64,000 nucleotides of DNA, taken from the NCBI GenBank assembly GCA_944321885.1, contig CALUNB010000005.1, positions 1-64,000 on the forward strand, given 5' to 3'. Each line of letters begins with the position of its first letter. Within the stretch, counting starts at the first letter, position 1. The position numbers were made by a program, and so were the translations under genes. This document shows, piece after piece, positions 61,372 to 64,000 of this stretch. The DNA comes from an uncultured Bacteroidales bacterium (GTDB lineage: Bacteria; Bacteroidota; Bacteroidia; Bacteroidales; P3). The notes beneath the pieces are model-generated. The model searched no databases. It had not been told where the DNA came from and saw only the letters and a program-made list of their open reading frames with translations.

Positions 61372-63513
61372 ATGAAACCGAATTACAAGGGCATCGAAAT
61401 CAATGCGAAACGAACAGGGAACCTGAGTGGTTCGCATCCGGAAAGCCCGGTTTGGCAAACGCCCGAACAAATCCCCGTCAAAGCTTTTTACACAAGAGAA
61501 GACCTGCAAGGCATGGAACATTTGGACTATGCGGCCGGTCTTCCTCCATTTTTAAGGGGACCCTACAGTACCATGTACACCCAGCGTCCCTGGACCATCC
61601 GCCAATATGCCGGATTCTCGACCGCCGAAGAATCGAACGCCTTTTACCGTCGTAACCTGGCGGCAGGCCAGAAAGGATTGAGTATCGCCTTCGATTTGGC
61701 CACCCACCGGGGCTACGATTCCGACAACGAAAGGGTCGTCGGCGATGTGGGGAAAGCCGGGGTGGCCGTGGATTCCATCCTCGACATGGAAATCCTCTTC
61801 GACCAGATTCCTTTGGACAAGATGTCGGTATCCATGACCATGAACGGGGCCGTGTTGCCCATTCTGGCCTTTTATATCGTGGCGGCCCAGGAACAAGGGG
61901 TGAAGATGGAACAGCTCAGCGGCACGATCCAGAACGATATTCTCAAGGAATTCATGGTGCGCAACACCTATATCTACCCGCCCAAGCCTTCGATGAAGAT
62001 TATTGCCGACATCTTCGCTTTCACTTCCAAGAATATGCCCAAATTCAACTCCATCAGTATTTCGGGTTACCATATCCAGGAGGCCGGGGCGACGGCGGAC
62101 ATCGAGCTGGCCTATACCTTGGCTGATGGGCTGGAATATATCCGGGCGGGAATCAACGCGGGCATGAGCATCGACGATTTCGCGCCGCGCTTGTCCTTTT
62201 TCTGGGGCATCGGCATGAACCATTTCATGGAAATCGCCAAGATGCGGGCGGCCCGTATGTTGTGGGCCAAGATTGTCAAGCAGTTCAATCCCAAGAATCC
62301 CAAGTCGATGAGCCTCCGGACCCACTCCCAGACATCGGGTTGGTCGTTGACCGAACAGGATCCTTTCAACAACGTGGCCCGTACCTGTATCGAAGCCATG
62401 GGGGCGGCTCTGGGACATACCCAGTCCTTGCATACCAACGCCTTGGACGAAGCGATTGCGCTTCCGACCGACTTTTCGGCCCGGATTGCCCGGAACACCC
62501 AGATTTACATCCAGGAAGAAAGCAAGATATGCAAGGAAATCGACCCTTGGGCCGGTTCCTACTATGTGGAATACCTGACCCACGAGCTGGCGCACCGGGC
62601 TTGGCATCTGATCCAGGAAGTGGAAAACTTAGGCGGCATGGCCAAAGCCATCGAAACCGGGGTTCCCAAAATGCGGATCGAGGAAGCCGCCGCCCGCAAG
62701 CAGGCCCGTATCGACTCCCGGGTGGACACGATTGTAGGGGTCAACAAATACCGTTTGGAAAAAGAGGCTCCGATCGAGACCTTGGAAGTGGACAATACCA
62801 AGGTCCGCGAAGCCCAGATAGCCCGTCTGGCCAAGTTGCGTGCGGGTCGGAACCAGGCCGAGGTAGACGCGGCTTTGGACGCTTTGACCCGCTGCGCGGA
62901 AAGCGGGGAAGGCAATTTGCTGGAGCTTTCGATCGATGCGGCCCGCAAACGGGCATCCTTGGGCGAGATTTCCTATGCCCTTGAAAAAGTATTTGGCCGT
63001 TACAAGGCTGTCATTAGAACGATATCAGGCGTGTATTCATCAGAAGCAAAGAACGATGCCTTGTACAAGAAGGCGGCGGCGATGGCCGATGCTTTCGCCA
63101 AGGAAGAAGGCCGGAGGCCCCGTATCATGTTGGCCAAGATGGGGCAGGACGGCCATGACCGGGGAGCCAAGGTGTTGGCGACCGGCTATGCGGATTTGGG
63201 ATTCGACGTGGACATGGGACCTTTGTTCCAGACGCCGGCCGAAGCCGCCAAGGAAGCCGTTGAAAACGACGTGCATATCGTCGGGGTTTCCTCTTTGGCC
63301 GGAGGCCACAAGACCTTGGTACCGCAGTTGGTGGAAGAACTGAAGAAGCTGGGCCGGGAAGACATCCTGGTTGTCGTGGGCGGAGTGATTCCTTACCGCG
63401 ATTACCAATACCTTTTCGACCACGGGGCTTGCGCGGTTTTCGGTCCCGGTACGGTAATTGCCGATTCGGCTATCAAGATGTTGGAAATCCTCGGGGTGGA
63501 AAGTGGGGAATAA
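61372..63513 (+). CDS. mutB: Methylmalonyl-CoA mutase, large (catalytic) subunit
   Basis: The 713-residue B12-dependent mutase starts [16 protein letters not shown]. The N-terminal barrel binds substrate ([39 protein letters not shown]), and the C-terminal B12 domain has the lower-ligand motif GQDGHDRG (DxHxxG) followed by [16 protein letters not shown] and GGVIPYRDY. It interconverts succinyl-CoA and (R)-methylmalonyl-CoA on the route to propionate. The small subunit gene mutA, often directly upstream in Bacteroidetes, is not here. A longer in-frame extension over the repeat array is rejected. Confidence 0.95.
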   Translation: MKPNYKGIEINAKRTGNLSGSHPESPVWQTPEQIPVKAFYTREDLQGMEHLDYAAGLPPFLRGPYSTMYTQRPWTIRQYAGFSTAEESNAFYRRNLAAGQKGLSIAFDLATHRGYDSDNERVVGDVGKAGVAVDSILDMEILFDQIPLDKMSVSMTMNGAVLPILAFYIVAAQEQGVKMEQLSGTIQNDILKEFMVRNTYIYPPKPSMKIIADIFAFTSKNMPKFNSISISGYHIQEAGATADIELAYTLADGLEYIRAGINAGMSIDDFAPRLSFFWGIGMNHFMEIAKMRAARMLWAKIVKQFNPKNPKSMSLRTHSQTSGWSLTEQDPFNNVARTCIEAMGAALGHTQSLHTNALDEAIALPTDFSARIARNTQIYIQEESKICKEIDPWAGSYYVEYLTHELAHRAWHLIQEVENLGGMAKAIETGVPKMRIEEAAARKQARIDSRVDTIVGVNKYRLEKEAPIETLEVDNTKVREAQIARLAKLRAGRNQAEVDAALDALTRCAESGEGNLLELSIDAARKRASLGEISYALEKVFGRYKAVIRTISGVYSSEAKNDALYKKAAAMADAFAKEEGRRPRIMLAKMGQDGHDRGAKVLATGYADLGFDVDMGPLFQTPAEAAKEAVENDVHIVGVSSLAGGHKTLVPQLVEELKKLGREDILVVVGGVIPYRDYQYLFDHGACAVFGPGTVIADSAIKMLEILGVESGE

Positions 63514-63515
63514 AA

Positions 63516-63536
63516 TGCCCGTTATTGACACACCGC
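63516..63536 (+). repeat. Solo end of the palindromic element family A
   Basis: TGCCCGTTAT, one base, GACACACCGC begins 2 nt after the mutB stop and matches the conserved right end of the elements at 31155-31281 and 14445-14552. No left end was found; downstream CCCTCCGG and CCGGAGGG (about 63569 and 63626) could form a separate long hairpin before purL. Confidence 0.5.
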
Positions 63537-63669
63537 ATTCATTCCCGGAAAACTTCGGACAAGACAGGCCCTCCGGCCCTCCAGCTTCTACCCATGTCCC
63601 GTTGGGGACAAGGAGAAAAGGCGGACCGGAGGGTCGTAAATTAATAGGAAACAAAGACGAAACAAAAGA

Positions 63670-64000
63670 ATGATATCCTTTTTTCAGACACAGGGGAAAA
63701 CTGTGATTGCGGTCGAATCCGACCATGCGTTTTCGAACCAGGAGCAAGAAAAGCTGGTTTGGCTTTTCGATGAGGCGGAACCTTTGTCCGCCACTTCCTT
63801 GGAGGGTTGGTTTGCCGGTCCTCGCAAGGAAATGATAACCCCTTGGAGCACGAATGCGGTGGAAATCACCCAGAACATGGGGATTTCCGGCATCAGCCGT
63901 ATCGAGGAGTTCTTTCCCGTGCAGGGAGCGGACGCGGTTTACGACAAAATGCTGCAACACCTTTACCAAGGCATCGACGCATCGGTGTTCCGGGTGGACA
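63670..64000 (+). CDS. purL: Phosphoribosylformylglycinamidine synthase, N-terminal part (runs off the window)
   Basis: The first 110 residues are present: MISFFQTQGKTVIAVESDH, then FAGPRKEMITPWSTNAVEITQNMGISGISRIEEFF. This is the N-terminal PurS-like domain and linker of the long single-chain PurL found in Bacteroidetes and gammaproteobacteria. It catalyses the fourth step of purine synthesis using glutamine. The rest lies beyond position 64000. It is the third purine/one-carbon gene here with purH and folD, but is not in an operon with them. Confidence 0.93.
   Translation, partial: MISFFQTQGKTVIAVESDHAFSNQEQEKLVWLFDEAEPLSATSLEGWFAGPRKEMITPWSTNAVEITQNMGISGISRIEEFFPVQGADAVYDKMLQHLYQGIDASVFRVD

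Overview
The window is a chromosomal stretch of a Bacteroidales-type bacterium whose G+C content looks a little above half (not computed). The evidence is mutually consistent. Promoters fit the Bacteroidetes pattern (-33 TTTG, -7 TAnnTTTG). Several proteins look typical of this group: LolA next to FtsK, RibBA, a DUF4143 AAA ATPase, a GSFTSA-type NtrC relative, and a seven-gene V-type ATPase operon with a DUF2764 gene. A phosphate butyryltransferase suggests butyrate chemistry such as that of the Odoribacteraceae, but the family is not settled. The window opens in the tail of a transposase and closes inside purL.

Layout. 1-6.1 kb is accessory: a transposase tail, an alpha/beta hydrolase, then a leftward cluster of Tat-exported redox and hydrolase genes containing two damaged genes (a frameshifted flavin reductase and an internally deleted ABM monooxygenase), a 195-bp MITE and a RibD-like reductase. 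6.2-10.3 kb is a tripartite efflux operon (TolC, HlyD, MFS). 10.8-21.4 kb is mainly housekeeping: corA, an esterase lipoprotein, ribBA, lolA-ftsK, two tRNA-Asn genes, and dciA-recF-ispH. 21.8-24.4 kb holds an AAA/DUF4143 ATPase, a second identical MITE and hsp20. 24.9-29.5 kb is a LytS/LytTR two-component pair, an M28 peptidase with a PDZ domain and a membrane protein. 29.7-40.4 kb carries ffh, folD, glmM, pgk, a namZ/murU-like pair, a MATE pump, ptb and marC. 40.8-48.5 kb is the V-ATPase operon E-DUF2764-A-B-D-I-K. 49-53.5 kb has a truncated NtrC-like regulator, a small acidic protein and a BtuFCD/FecBCD-type importer. 53.8-64 kb carries purH, ybaN, cca-miaA, mreBCD, methylmalonyl-CoA mutase and the start of purL.

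Functional links. The V-ATPase rotor subunit keeps every side chain known to bind Na+ in Enterococcus NtpK at identical spacing, so the operon is predicted to be sodium-coupled. NamZ and a MurU-like uridylyltransferase overlap by 4 nt, which fits MurNAc recycling; glmM and pgk lie just upstream. A B12-type importer lies about 8 kb from the B12-dependent mutase, a suggestive but weak link.

The least-described content is intergenic. There are three repeat families. (1) A 195-bp MITE with perfect 20-bp ends and 5-bp target duplications occurs twice. (2) An approximately 110-127-bp palindromic element has full or partial copies at five loci, three of them starting within 7 nt of a stop codon, with terminal stems that differ in sequence but still pair. 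(3) A 77-80-bp palindromic unit often ends in TATCTTTG, the -7 promoter box; it forms a tandem array upstream of the mutase gene, where the last, decayed copy has gained a well-spaced -33 box.
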